Positions 10,170 through 21,791 are shown, counted from the stretch's first letter. The stretch is 64,000 nt of DNA from Adiantum capillus-veneris (GCA_014529385.2 CM043966.1:105411087-105475086); one strand, 5' to 3'. Translations and numbers: made by a program. The notes: generated by a model from the sequence alone, not told the origin.

Positions 10170-10570
10170 AGCATGATGATGATTTGAATGACAATGATAA
10201 GCATGATGATTTGGATTCCAATGATTTGCATAATGATTTGGATGACAATGACAAGCATGATGGTTTGCATGATCAAGATGTGATTTCTCACAAGCATGAT
10301 GATTTGCATGATCAAGATGTGATTTCTCACAAGCATGATGAGTTGCATGAAGAAGATGTGATTGTTCACAAGGATGATGTGTTAGTTGATGCTTTTTCTA
10401 GGGAAGCTAACCTTGTTGTAGATTCGATCAATCACGAAGATCCGATCTTGGCTTTCGAGTCGAGCTCCAAAGAACCCCCACAGGACGTTCGATCATTCGG
10501 GACAAAGCGATCTTGGTTCTCGAGCCTTGGTCCAAAGAACCATCATAGGAAGTATTGTGTGTTCGCATGA
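10154..10570 (+). CDS. His/Asp-rich repeat ORF in element G
   Basis: This is a 138-residue ORF, not a known family. Residues 1-75 are made of repeated K-H-D-D-L-x-D units, in two scales: short DDNDKHDDL units and a 16-residue unit containing LHDQDVISHKHD that occurs about three times. The rest is acidic. The DNA repeat is GATGATTTGCATGA-like. It overlaps the protease frame and the next ORF by a few bases. His/Asp-rich repeats could bind metal, but this is speculation. It may also be a frame-preserved part of an ancestral polyprotein. Confidence 0.4.
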   Translation: MHDCVKHDDDLNDNDKHDDLDSNDLHNDLDDNDKHDGLHDQDVISHKHDDLHDQDVISHKHDELHEEDVIVHKDDVLVDAFSREANLVVDSINHEDPILAFESSSKEPPQDVRSFGTKRSWFSSLGPKNHHRKYCVFA

Positions 10571-11295
10571 TTCATACGCACGCATTGTTCGAGTGTTTCA
10601 TTCATGACGTTTTCCTGTATTTTAGTCAGCATCGTTACGTGATCCCTTTTCCTAGGCATGACATATTGTATGTTGAGCACGTTTCTCTCATGGATGAGCA
10701 CGAATGTATGCGGATTGTGCATGAAAAGTTGAAAAGTTTGTATGTCAGGATTTCACATTCCATGTCTCTTCCTTGGCATGACACAGTTTCTGAACGAGCA
10801 CATGATTGTATGAGCACCAAGCATGGGCATTTCCATTGTGATTTTCCACAGTTGATTGATTTCGATCAAATAGAAAAGATTCGACCTCATTGTTTGCATG
10901 TGTTTGATGAACGGGTTGTCACTCCGTTTCTATGTTCATCTACATTGCATACACAGTCTTTAGAGAAGACAAGATTTTTTTCCTTCACTGTATATGGAAT
11001 GGGTATGTTCATGGTTTTGTGTTGGAGATTGTTTCAGGATTTTTCAGCCATGGAGATTCTTGAAGACGAAAGAAGCAGGACTCCAGATAAGGTTGAAGCA
11101 AGGAAGGAGATTCAGAAGACTTTGTGTCGCTTTCGGCGCGGCCCAAAGAAGCAAGCATTGCAGACCTTTATGAAGTTCAAGTACCGCTCGACCCACACAA
11201 CAGAGTGGGCCGGCGAAGAGTCCCTTCTAGGATTTCGGCTGCCGTTGGCAATCTCCCTCGACGCCATACAATTTGGTACCAGTACCTCACTTTGA
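10555..11295 (+). CDS. Unknown ORF before the G 3' LTR
   Basis: This ORF has 246 residues and fills the place where RT and integrase would lie. The first 150 residues are rich in His, Asp and Phe (for example SLMDEHECMRIVHEKLKSLY and LIDFDQIEKIRPHCLHVFDE) and match no family I recognise. Near residues 175-225, EDERSRTPDK and QTFMKFKYRSTHTTEWAGEE vaguely recall the chromodomain tail of gypsy integrases (x-V-K-W-K-x...H...W-x-x-E-x). If so, this is the end of a deleted pol. The stop lies just before the polypurine tract. Confidence 0.4.
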   Translation: MCVRMIHTHALFECFIHDVFLYFSQHRYVIPFPRHDILYVEHVSLMDEHECMRIVHEKLKSLYVRISHSMSLPWHDTVSERAHDCMSTKHGHFHCDFPQLIDFDQIEKIRPHCLHVFDERVVTPFLCSSTLHTQSLEKTRFFSFTVYGMGMFMVLCWRLFQDFSAMEILEDERSRTPDKVEARKEIQKTLCRFRRGPKKQALQTFMKFKYRSTHTTEWAGEESLLGFRLPLAISLDAIQFGTSTSL

Positions 11296-11306
11296 AAAGG
11301 AGGGGA
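11294..11306 (+). promoter_or_regulatory. Polypurine tract of element G
   Basis: GAAAAGGAGGGGA directly precedes the TGTCACGTGACA that opens the 3' LTR. Confidence 0.75.
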
Positions 11307-12470
11307 TGTCACGTGACACATCCCAACCCTATGTGTCCGTGGAAAAGCTACACCACATCAGGATTCAGTCAATCCGATCAGTTTAGAATAGCAGTGATCT
11401 GACACTTTTGTGAGTCTATTTGTAGACCGTGCATGCCCGGTCACTTAGCATAGATGCATATCCTCCGGTTGCACACATCATGATCATCGGAATTCCCATC
11501 AGAATCCATTAGCATCAGTTAGGAGAATTTTCCAGTGTATTTAGCCTATTTTCTTATTTATTGGGATTTTCACTTATTATTTTTAAGTGACTTTCCTACA
11601 AAAGTAGGTAGGGCAATTTTTCTAAGTTAATATATAAGCAAACCAAAGTTCACACTTTCTGGCAGAAGAGGCAGCAGGAGATTCTCGCTCAACAGGCAAC
11701 TTCTCAGCAGTACCCCCTCAAGCACCTTGGCGTTTTTGGAGATCCCATCCTCGCCGACCTGCAAGATCTGGCGTTTTCAGCCTAGCCTGGATCGTCAACA
11801 CCACCAGCACCCTAGCGTTAGCAGATTACTGTCATCGCCAGCAGACTCATCAGCTTTTCTAGCATTTTCCCCAAATCAGTCCATTGGCGTTTTTGGATTT
11901 CCGGCCCAGATCAGCATTAGCGTTTTTGCTAGCATCAGCCATGCATCAGCGTTTTTTACTTTCAGTCCTAATCTGCAGCATATACACAACGTTTTCAGCC
12001 TATGACTTCATAGCAAATCAGCCCTAGATTGGTTGCATATGCTCCCCCATTTTCAGCCATCAAAACGCAGCCAAAACAGTCCCGAAATTCAGCAGTTAGA
12101 AGATCTCAGATTTCAGCCATCGTCGTCGTCGTCATCGTCACCATCGTCGTCATCGGCATAGACCAAGTTGCATATATAGTCCATTGCATACGCATTGTAC
12201 ACCTTTGTGCAATCAAGACATAGACCACTCTTGCCGACGAGAGTGGGAACTTCGAAGGAGGGTTTTACAACCTCTCGGGTGTCGTATCTCTTCTCTCTCC
12301 TTCTCTCAGTCTCATTCACTTGCACGCACAGTGTCCACTCACTTTGTGTTGTGATCATAGCACTCTACAAGACGGAAGGCTCTCTCCTTCCCTAAGAATT
12401 AAAAGGAACCTTGAGCGATAAAGATCACTAATCTTGAGAAAATACAACAGTCATTCCACTGCACCTAACA
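11307..12470 (+). repeat. 3' LTR of element G
   Basis: The full-length LTR (1164 bases) opens with TGTCACGTGACACA, which contains the palindrome TGTCACGTGACA and its CACGTG core, and closes CACCTAACA. Its last 870 bases match the 5' LTR. Differences include a 14-base insertion near 12430 and a shortened stretch near 12080. A TATATAA box lies at 11631-11637. Confidence 0.9.
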
Positions 12471-13390
12471 TCAAGTTACACAATAGTTACTATTTGGATT
12501 GGAACAATGTCATAGCCATCCTCATCACAAAGTATGGTGGGTGTTACTACTCATTGAAACAAACATGCATGGTCACCAATATGTGAGTCCACTAAATGGT
12601 TAAAGAAGATGTCCAGGGAAGTTCTCTAGAATGTAGTCCGCATCCTTGACATCTTGATCCAAGATAAAATCTTCTTGCTTTAGACTCTCATTCACTAAAG
12701 TTCCACACACAAAAATCGGAGTTTCTTTGTTTTTCCATAATGATATTTTAGTTTCAACTAAGGTCTTATAATCAAATTCTTTGATTAGTGTTCTCAGAAC
12801 ATTCTTGTAAGAATGATCATACATTGGTTATAGACAGTGGGTGGCAACCACTAGTAGACAATGGGAACAACCTCTAGTAGGCAGGCAACAAGGTTGGTAA
12901 TTCCCAAGGGTAGTTATTGTGGTAATTGGTACAATGGAAATTCATGCAAAGGTCCAAACCAGTGGCTATTTATAGGTCTTACTAATTCATTTTGGAGATA
13001 TTTAGGTCTCTTGATCTCTTCTCAACTATCTTTATGTACTTGTAGCTCTATAACTCTAATTGAGCTGAGAGTAGACTTGGCTCACACTGTTGTATTCGTC
13101 TATACTACTTGACTATATGCTAGTTTCAATCTCCAATTTCAATGTTATTTATTATTTTCCACTTCAATCTATATTTCAATTCCAGTCTTACATTTCATTC
13201 TAGTCTTGTCTAATCTGAAGTCATAACTTGAGCTAAACAAACTCTAACCATCCAACCTGGAATATCTATCATAAGTGTTTAACTCATTCCATTTTGGAGA
13301 TCATGGTGGCTTGAGATATGCTTCTCTTGACAGACGAACTATCTTCAAGTTGGTATTAGAGCTATAAAAAATCAACCATGCTGCCCAAAC
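12471..13390. other. Unassigned sequence right of element G
   Basis: No gene is recognised. A 74-residue minus-strand frame (12824-12600, LRTLIKEFDYKTLVETKISL) looks protein-like in composition but matches nothing I know. It may be a fragment of an old element. From 13020 the text is AT-rich and non-coding. Confidence 0.4.
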
Positions 13391-14318
13391 AAGTTTCATG
13401 TTGGAGAGGGAATGGGGAACATGCCCAACACACACAGCTCAATGTCCCTTTATAGCTCAGGGTATTCATAGCACGTCTCTCCTCTAAAATTCACCTTCAA
13501 AAAAGATCATTCACACAACTAGGGCCTTGCCTACACACTCCACTGACTCATGCACCCTTTATAGCACCACGAGCAAGCACACTAACTCCACACTGCTCAT
13601 TCCACAACCCTCTACTCACACCACACCTCTCTTTTTCTCTAGCTTTGTAATATGGAACACCACTAGTTTGGCATACATCCACTCTCACACACCACACCAC
13701 AGATTTCACAAGAGTAGTGTAAAAGAGAAGATGAATAGGGGCATGACACCCGATGTGACAATGATTTATTTTCTTCCTCAAAAATTCTTATAGGCTTCAG
13801 AGAGCCGGTGCCATGGTTAGCTTTAACAAGAAAAACCACTTCTCAAAGCTCCCAAAGGCTCACTTCCCTGTGCAAGAACTCCTCTCAATGGTCTCATTTC
13901 TCTTCCCCCAAAAAAGAGAGAAAAATCTTGCCTATTTTTTTACAACCTCTTATTGAGGGCCCTTCAGTTTTTGGCATCTCTGGCTTTTGATTGGCCCATC
14001 AAGGCCCCTCAACTTAGAATTTTTTTAGGGTGTTCAAGTCCACGTCTCTCTCTTTTATACACTTAGCACCCAAGGGGGCAAAGACAACGTCGTCGATGCC
14101 CTTCAAGTGAGAGTTGAACCTCAATAAAATATTTGGGGGGGTGAATCCCCTCTTGGTGTGAATGTGCCCCATGGGCACTACCTTGTCATGTCAGCACAGG
14201 TGCTAAGTGTTGTCTAACCATTGTCACCTACCAATGAATGACAAAACCCACCCCCAAGCCCAACCTTTGCATGCACACAGTGCCCAAAAATTCCAGTTCC
14301 ATAGCCACGGCTCATGAG

Positions 14319-14410
<92 letters not shown>

Positions 14411-15480
14411 TCATGCCCACAATGGCCTCATGGCCTAGATCATATATCCCGACTCTGCCTGTCCAATTTTTGTATGTGGTACAACCCATGTTTCCATGTG
14501 GCACTATTTCACGGATTTGGCCCCCAAGGGTTGAAAAACCTTTTGAAAAAACATAGAACTCTTGTCTTTTCTACCCCATTTTCCACATCTTGCCATCGGA
14601 TGCTCACAAACCCGATGATTAAACCAAAAAAACCCACTGAAAGCTCCAGTTCTTGATCCCGACCAATGCGCATTCCCACTTGAGATCTCAAGACTGCCAA
14701 CTAAAGCGCTAAAATTGTTGAAAAGTCATCTGGCACTGCCTTCCCAGCAAATGCACCAAGATTCAACCTGCTATATCTTTGTAATCGAGAAACCGATTGA
14801 CAAGTTGTCGATTCTTGTTGTTGATTCTTGTTGGCTTCACATGTCACATACCACCTTTGGGAATCTTAGCAAGGTGAGAAAGCCTCAGACTGCACGTCTA
14901 CCTAGGCAGTCAACTTGCCAAATAATTTGCCCCCCGAAAATCTTCATTTAGCCATAACTTACCCATCCAAGCTCCGATTGAGGATCGGTGAAGATCGCCA
15001 TGCTCCACAATTTGAACACTTCAATACTATCCCCTGACTTTATATTTGACCACCTGTTTGCCCCTGCCCTATCCGGCAGGGATCTGCAAAGTCTCCCAAA
15101 CTGGAACATCCATAACTTTCCCTCTAGAGCTCCGATTGAGGATCCGTCTAGACCGGCTCATAGAGCACCTCTAGCACCATATCCCAAGGCAAAATTCAAG
15201 AACTTTGAAAACCTTTATCTTCCTACTTGATTGGCCCATTGTGGAGCCTCTCTGGCCTAAACAACCACATCAGACATACATTTTAGCTATCACTTGCCTT
15301 CCTAGGGCCCTTATACCTGCTTTACCACCTTGCCATGCACATGTAGACATCCATAGCACTGCTTGACACCCCTTCTAGCCTCGAATGGCTTTGGTTGCAC
15401 CATCATTGCCCAACCCCCTTTTTGAACATTTATGTTCAACCGAAAGCATGTTTATTGAACTTAAAAGTTGTCACACCATA
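13390..15480 (+). repeat. Divergent F-like LTR stretch (F3)
   Basis: Phrases near 14940-15180 (CATAACTT, AGCTCCGATTGAGGATC, CTAGACCGG, TAGAGCACCT, then AGCACC) follow the same order as phrases near the end of element F1 (35095-35300) and F2 (63650-63890). The left part is C-rich and carries a long (CT)n tract, as F elements do. Ends are not defined. It could be a separate old LTR of the same lineage. Confidence 0.4.
14320..14407. repeat. (CT)n microsatellite
   Basis: This is an uninterrupted CT tract of about 44 units. Confidence 0.97.
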
Positions 15481-15485
15481 TTAAT

Positions 15486-16350
15486 ATCCAAGCAAACTAA
15501 AAAAACATAACCATATGTACAAGGCTTCATCCGCATGGCATACGGCCCCCTTTAGGTGGTCTGCCCACCCCCATTGGCTACAATCTAATGCACGAGGCAA
15601 TAAACTTCTATCAAAGTACAACTTGAAAAGCCTTTCACACCTTGTATGGACCCGTCCACTTCCTCTTAAATGTCCTTTGGAGAGTGAAGTCAAGGTAGCT
15701 TCTTTATTTCATCACTAGATCTTCCTCTTGTGTCTTCTTGTGTGGCAAGTTCTGATTGACCATCGCAATCAACTTCTCATGTACGCCCATAAGAACTTCT
15801 CTAGATTAACTTCCCACTCTACTTTTTACTTGTATGCACACTTTGTTAACATCTTGATGATTTTCCGTTGTCACTTTCCACTACATTATTGCATTGAGAA
15901 TGATAGGGTGAGGAAAACCGATGATAAACACCCATCTTTTCCACTAATGCCCGCATAAGTTTGCTTTTAAACCCCTGACCTCTATCAAAAATGAGCACCC
16001 AAGGTACTCCAAAATGGCAACGGATGTCATAATTTTTTTTTTGGGCCACAGCATGTGCATTTACCTCTTTAATCACCTTGGCCCAAACCCCCCTGGTGAG
16101 GTATTTAATGGCTATCACAATGTATTTCTTACCGCCCATCGACTTAGGGAGTGGACGGATGGCATCCATTCCCCACTTATTAAAAGCACCTTGGGCTATG
16201 ATGGCCCCCTAAAACTCGGCTACCAGTCATCTTTGACCCATGATCTGGCACTCATGACGGGTTTTGCACCAATAGTGCACGTCTTGTACTATGGACGGCC
16301 ACCAAAAACCTACTCGAAGCACTTGAAGTAGCACCTAGTCTTTACCTTGA
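15486..16350 (-). pseudogene. Element E integrase with H2C2 zinc region (broken)
   Basis: The integrase inserts element cDNA into the host genome. From 16350 down the minus strand reads FWWPSIVQDVHYWCKTRHEC, the zinc-binding module. The catalytic core (16190-15846) follows with DAIRPLPKSMGGKKYIVIAI, FGVPWVLIFDRGQGFKSKL and PYHSQCNNVVESDNG. The second Asp and the Glu of D-D-E are present. The first Asp is replaced by Lys (IKYLT where DYxT is usual). A decayed C-terminal part with KWTGPYKV lies near 15665. Multiple stops and frame changes occur. Confidence 0.85.
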
Positions 16351-16559
16351 TGTTTTCTTTCTTCATGACATTGCTCTAGCATCACACAAATTTGTTCCCT
16401 GTAAAGCACCCCTTGCAACACTTCATCTTGTCCGTAAGTCATTAGGTCTTCACCTATCAATGTGAGCTTGAAAGCTTTTTGCACTTACCTTCTTGTGTGT
16501 AGCTTGGGCAAGCCTTTTGGGCACTGCCCTATGGTCAAAACATCTTCTATTTCCTTCAA

Positions 16560-17198
16560 GTTCTCTCTACCCGCATAAGTGGCCGGGGTCACATATAAGC
16601 ATGCAACATGTTTCTTGCACTTTTCTACTCGTCAGAGCTGGTATGCTTCTTCGTTTCTCTCTCTCTCTTGACATGCTTGAACTCCGCATGGAAAAAAACC
16701 AATGATTCAAGGAATCCCTCTTTACTTGCCATTGGTCTAATAGTTGCTTGATGACCGACAATACATTGCCTTTCATTACCAACCTCAAATGTCAAACTCC
16801 ACACATTTCTTCAAACCCCCGAATGGAGAGTGAGATACTCTGCCTCATTGTTGGTGTGTACATCCTCCAGGTTGTAAGCCTTCAATAAGATCACTTTGCA
16901 TGCGGGTCATGTATCACCACATCACCTCCCGCTTTATGCATCACCCTCCTATATGCACCATCAAATCACATAGTGAATTCTCTTTCTAGGTATGGTTTCT
17001 CTTTGGCTTCATCGTGCACCACCCTTGGGTAAACTGGTAAGTCAACACCCTTGTTGACCAAAATGTCTAGTAGGTGAGACCGACTAGTGTGGTCGAATTT
17101 TGAGCTAAAACTCAAACTCTTGTAGCTATATCACCCACTTCATTTGTTTACTTGGTTTCAAATGTAGCACCACTTTAGGGAATAGATTGCTAGTCATC
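16560..17198 (-). pseudogene. Element E RNase H, downstream part (broken)
   Basis: This is the gypsy RNase H domain. The minus strand gives MKWVI, a stop, then LQEFEF (17135-17110), FDGAYRRVMHKAGGDVVIHD (about 16975-16915), TNNEAEYLTLHSG (about 16855-16815) and RLVMKGNVLSVIKQLLDQWQ (16785-16726). These match FDGAFRRATGKVRGG, SNNEAEYDTLLHG and LMLKGDALLILKQILGIW in element C2. The GDA aspartate is Asn here (KGN). The domain continues upstream at 61015. Confidence 0.88.
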
Positions 17199-17480
17199 TG
17201 TTAACCCTCATGGACACCCTATCACCTTTGACGGACACATATTACTAATTTGATTGAGTCATGGACCGGGCTTATTGGTCCAATAGGTGTGTAGGTGATC
17301 GCCAATGAGAGGTGCACCACTTATCTTGTTTTTGCAGTATTTTTGCAACAATCAGCCACTGTGGGCGCCCATGTGTGAATGGGCCAAACTCTTATAAAGG
17401 TTCATTTGACCTAAAAATCCTCATTCTTTGAGGTGTAAGCTAAGAAGTGCTCTTGCTCCATCTCTGTCTCCTTCTCCTTT

Positions 17481-17545
<65 letters not shown>

Positions 17546-17546
17546 C

Positions 17547-17586
<40 letters not shown>

Positions 17587-17812
17587 ATTGCGGCGACATC
17601 GGCAATGGCAAGGCGGTAGAGTGTGGCATCGGTAGCAGCTCCTTCTTCTTTGCAACATAGGATCCTTCATGGCGGAAGCATTGAGAGGTCAGTGACACAC
17701 CATTGTTCTTTGAGCTTGCTAGGATTCTCTAGTTGTGTGTTTGCAGCCTTTCCAGGCTCGCACACAGTGCACAAGCAAGTTCCCAACGTTCAACATGTAC
17801 GGCAAAGTGTAA
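17199..17812 (+). repeat. 5' LTR of element D
   Basis: The repeat opens TGTTAACCCTCATGGACACC and ends ACGGCAAAGTGTAA, next to the PBS. The first 128 bases match 31889-32010 and the last 190 match 60825-61014. It contains a compound (TG)n(AG)n microsatellite. The exact 3' boundary is set by where the two copies diverge and is uncertain by about three bases. Confidence 0.8.
17485..17582. repeat. Compound (TG)n(AG)n microsatellite
   Basis: About 29 TG units (17485-17542), a short TATGCT break, then about 17 AG units (17548-17582) lie inside the D LTR. Confidence 0.97.
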
Positions 17813-17817
17813 ATTTT

Positions 17818-17835
17818 TGGCACCGTTGCCGGGGA
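17818..17835 (+). promoter_or_regulatory. Asp-type primer-binding site of element D
   Basis: TGGCACCGTTGCCGGGGA is one base from TGGCGCCGTTGCCGGGGA, the PBS of Tat/Ogre and Athila elements, which is complementary to tRNA-Asp. It lies five bases after the LTR. Confidence 0.88.
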
Positions 17836-18766
17836 CAGCCTTGCATTAAGCTTGAGGAGAACTCAGTGCTATCTCTTGAAGCTTTTCTTCCATCTGTTTT
17901 TCTGCTTTTTGTTGAGTTCTGTGAGAATTGTTAAGTGGATGCAATGGGCAGATGAGCAGGTTTTCTATTAATTACTGTTAAGTGACTTAATGTTTAGTTT
18001 TAGCAGGTTATTGTCAGATTTTGTTAGTGGTTGTAAGCTCTGTTAGTGCTGCATTGTACTTGTTTTGGTTAGTTTTGCAAGATCTGTATTGTGTTGGTGT
18101 TAGTAGAGCTATTAGTGAGTGTAGACAGTGAGAAGTAGAGTAGACAGTGAACAACAGAGTTGATTGTGTGTGTGAGTGTGCAATTCTGTGTTAGACATTT
18201 AATTAGCTATGCGCGTGGGAGGTCGGTGTCTACGCAGCCACATTATCCTCAAGAAAGACTTTAAATAAAAAAAAACAAACAAAAACAATAAAAACCTTGG
18301 GAATATTGAGACCAAAACGAATTTTGAAAATTAAATTTAAGAAACCTTATCCTAAAAGAAGGGATCGAAATCATTTCCCCAAGTCGCAGGCCGGAGCCTC
18401 GAGCCTGAGCCTAGGCCCATGCCTCAGTCCTCAGTCTTATGATATACTACTCACACTACCTTATACATAAAGACTAGGATCTCAAGTGAAGGGAGGGCAT
18501 GTGGGGCAAGTTCCTCAAGTCCTCCACCATCCCCTTCACACTCACCCTTCGGAATTACTAATTCTAACCCTCTCCCCACCTAGGAAAAGACTAGTTTTAG
18601 GATTCTGAGAGCTGTACGTAATCGAATCGGGGGCTGTGAAGCATGTCCCGTCCCTCTATCCAAGATGCTCGTTTTAATCTATCATACGCCATATTCCGCG
18701 TGTCTCGGTTAAAAAAAGGGACCAAAAATACACAAAAATATGGGTAGTAAATACCTAAAAAACTAG
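17836..18766 (+). other. Leader of element D
   Basis: Untranslated sequence between the PBS and gag. It holds GT-rich phrases (TTAGTG and TGTTAG recur at 17960-18180), an A-rich stretch near 18260-18300 and a small GAGCCT repeat near 18395-18420. I see no gene. Confidence 0.5.
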
Positions 18767-21588
18767 GTGAGCGGCCTTCATGGGCACTCTCCAACACTTC
18801 TAGAGTGTTGCAAACACATGCACCTATGCTCTGGTCATGTGCTAGAGGATGATCATATAGAGAGTGTCTCCGTTTACACGGGCACTCATTACTCCTCCAC
18901 CTTAGGCTCTAGGTCCTCAGTGGGAACCCAAGGTAGTAACACTAGGGACCGACATATTGTGTCTAGTGACTCTTCCTCTGACTATGATGTCATGGAGGGT
19001 TACCCAATTCCTAATCCCGATAGCTCAAGCCAAGACATACATGACATGGGCCCACGGTCCGGGCCGAGCGTGCTTAGCCGCTTGAAGGAACCTTTAGTAG
19101 AGCTGCTTGCTCCGAACATGGATCTAACGATGTAAATGAGGGGGGTGGGGAAGTAAATTGGCCATTCATGACCAACTTAGACCCCATGCTCCTAGAGTGT
19201 GTGCACGTGAATACTCCATTCACTGCACCCCTTGACTCTTCATAGCTATTTCCCTTCAAGGTTATATTACCTGATGGTAGAAGCCTTGCCGAAGTGCAAG
19301 AGGTTGAGCTGTATATCATTGAGGCTAGGGAAAAGTAAATCGAGAGCTTACGTAAGGCAGAGCAAAGAAGAGAGTTAAGAGCAAAAGCCCCTATGTCAAC
19401 ATCCACGCCAGGCGAGCAATCGAGTGCTACTGAATTAGCGACCACTAAGGGTCAACCCATAGAGATCCACATTGCTTCTAGTTCAAAGGACATCCCTAGC
19501 ACCTTAATCCTAGATGGAGCTTTCCTAATGAGAACTGGGAGTATGAACTACAAACGAAAACTTTAACCGAACTATACACAAATCACACCTATCATGTGGG
19601 TTGGTTAGATGTTCTACAATCCACATTGGGTGCTACTAGTGTAGAGGATCAACAACAAAGAGTTTGTGAGGCCATCCATAGGATTATTGAGCTAGAGAGA
19701 CAGAACAAGGGAATCCACATGCCTTCAACGGGTCTCATGAGATTCTTGGATACAGGGAAGGCTAAACAACCAACCTTATCATAAATGGAGACTCCCTCGG
19801 TAAGTCTGATGGATCCTCCATATGTTGTTTCTCCAGGGGTCTCTGTACAATCTGAGCCCACAAGTGATAGCTTTACCTTTCCAAGTTTAGCTCATCTTTC
19901 TCTTGATGACACCACGACTACCATGCCTACCCCAGTGATGGGCATGACAAAAAACACGACATAGACCTCATTTGTTAGTAAAGCATCACTACATGGTAGC
20001 TCAATGCCTGCATCGGGTACCTACAAGTGTGTATCAATTGTACGCATTTATGGGTCCTAATGCTCATATAGCTCCTACCCCTCCCATCGTTTCAACAACT
20101 TATGCTACACAACCACAACATCCAAGATCTTATTTCAATGGGACCATACCGGCTAGCATTAGCATGTCACATTTGATGTCTGTTATGCCTAAGGCCACAC
20201 ATATGAACTTTGGGCCACCACATGACACAACATCATACCAAACTTGGAGCCCAAGGACTTCCTATGCGCCAAGCCCAATGCCAATACCTACTCCACATGT
20301 AGTTCCAAGAGCGCCTTTACTTACGATGCCTGCTCACTTGGGTGACTTAGCAACATTTTCTCAAGCTATTGGTCGATCCATTGCTGAAAATATGTGTGAC
20401 ACACCTGATAGAGATCCTAGAAGTAAGGCAGTACAAATAGCCAAAATCACACAAAAATTTAGTGGAGGATTACGACATGAGGATATCTACAATGGCCTAG
20501 TCATTAGAGGTATCACCACTTGGGAAGCAGTCACCATCAGTGCAATCCAATTGGAGGATAATTTAATGATTCAAGGAGAAAGAGTGTCTGTTGAGCCTAA
20601 TCTACTAGCTCGCAAGCATCGGAGCATCATCCAATGACCCTAAAGCCTATGGCTAAGGAGCCAAAGATATCTGAGATCATGACTTTAGAAAATCTCACCA
20701 AGGCCATTCAAGACAGTCTTAGAGACAATCGTACTTTTTAAAACAATCATATGTATCCAAGAAGGGAGAAACAATGGTGCTCAGTATGCTATAATCCACA
20801 TAGTACCAGTGAATTCCCTACTTCTAGAGTAAAATTCAGTGGAAATTGCAATGCATGTTTGAGGTATGGTCATCAAGCTAAGGGTTGCATAGTATTTAAG
20901 CATGCGATGGCCAATAGACCAACCTTAGCATGGATGGACACACCTTGACGGCCTGCATTGATGTCGGATCCACCTCTTGAACAAACATCACAACACATGG
21001 TCCCTAGGGCCCAAAATGTTGTTCAAACAACACTCTTACCACCTCCAGTTGCTAGGACCGCAACCACCACATCCGAAAATCACTTATGAGAATCAAGTGG
21101 GTTGTGAGTCATCTATTTCTTGTTTGGAAGGTTGTGAGCAAGATATAGACCCTAATATTGCCTATGGGATTAATGCACTTGAAGAAATTCTACAATACTA
21201 CATGGAGGACTATTGGGGACAAGTCGAACCTGTCTATCAATTAGTAGCTGCTTTTGTTGCAGAAGGCCAAAATATCAATTACACTGCCAAGAGACCACCT
21301 CTTCAATGCTATGAGTGTGGAGGTCCACATCGTGCCGAGTGTCCTATTAGGCTACAAAAGAATGCTACACTAATGTAAATCAATCAAGCGAGCATGTCTA
21401 CAATGTCGATACTCATGTGTAACCGATGTGGCATAGATCATTTGATTCCCCAATGTCTGAATAATCCAAATCATGCGTCGAAGATCATGCCATTAAACTT
21501 GATTGAGGTTACGGAGGGAGTCTTACCAAACGGCGAGCAAACATTCTCGAGCAAAGAAAAAACCGAGCTACTTTCTCACAAACATTAA
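18767..21588 (+). pseudogene. Element D gag with variant zinc knuckles (broken)
   Basis: This is a long Gag-like region in pieces. There is a Ser/Asp-rich N-terminus (18767-19135). A charged helix follows (about 19140-19540, LAEVQEVELYIIEAREK and IESLRKAEQRRELRAKAP). Next is a segment with VGWLDVLQSTLGATSVEDQQ (19596-19784), then a Pro/Thr-rich part leading to SKAVQIAKITQKFSGGLRHE (19972-20637). The zinc region has CSVCYNPHS and CNACLRYGHQAKGC (20751-20948), then CYECGGPHRAEC (21309-21344) and CNRCGIDHLIPQC (21418-21456). The last two have one residue fewer before His than the usual C-x2-C-x4-H-x4-C. At least six stops or frame changes are present. Confidence 0.7.
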
Positions 21589-21695
21589 GCTTTGTTATAA
21601 GCAGCATCTCATGTGGCATTCTATCAATATTGCAATCACAAAATATTTTATTTGAGTTTTTTGTGCTTTTTTTTCAGTTTTTGGAGGTTTGATGT

Positions 21696-21698
<3 letters not shown>

Positions 21699-21786
<88 letters not shown>
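21699..21786. repeat. (CT)n microsatellite after D gag
   Basis: A pure CT tract of about 44 units, with a small second tract at 21813-21826. Confidence 0.97.

Positions 21787-21791
<5 letters not shown>

Larger units (their letters stand above)
6938..12470 (+). mobile_element. Element G: LTR element with gag and protease but no RT
   Basis: Two long direct repeats (6938-7812 and 11307-12470) bracket 3.5 kb holding a PBS, a gypsy-like gag, a protease-like ORF, a repeat-coding ORF and a further ORF. No RT, RNase H or integrase motif is visible in any frame, so G should depend on another element's enzymes. The 5' LTR lacks about 290 bases at its start relative to the 3' LTR. Gag and protease style (Retrotrans_gag and a gypsy-type retropepsin) place it near Ty3/gypsy. 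Confidence 0.85.
15480..17198 (-). mobile_element. Element E, 3' half: old gypsy element split by D
   Basis: The minus strand reads RNase H, then the H2C2 zinc region, then the integrase core and its C-terminal part, which is the Ty3/gypsy order. The right edge at 17198 falls inside RNase H, and the protein resumes at 61015 on the far side of element D. E resembles the C family in sequence but is much more decayed. Confidence 0.85.

Noticed and set aside
10154-10390. CRISPR-like or satellite array
   Set aside because: The units are coding-frame repeats with no unique spacers, in a plant retroelement.
12600-12824. 74-residue minus-strand frame as a gene
   Set aside because: Short, no recognisable domain, no promoter or partner exon, and surrounded by decayed sequence. 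It is kept only as a remark.
14224-14438. Open frames encoding long Ser-Leu or Arg-Glu repeats
   Set aside because: They are translations of (CT)n/(GA)n microsatellites. The same applies to frames at 17428, 21613, 22742, 23048, 24423, 32881, 49477, 53084, 60481 and 62353.
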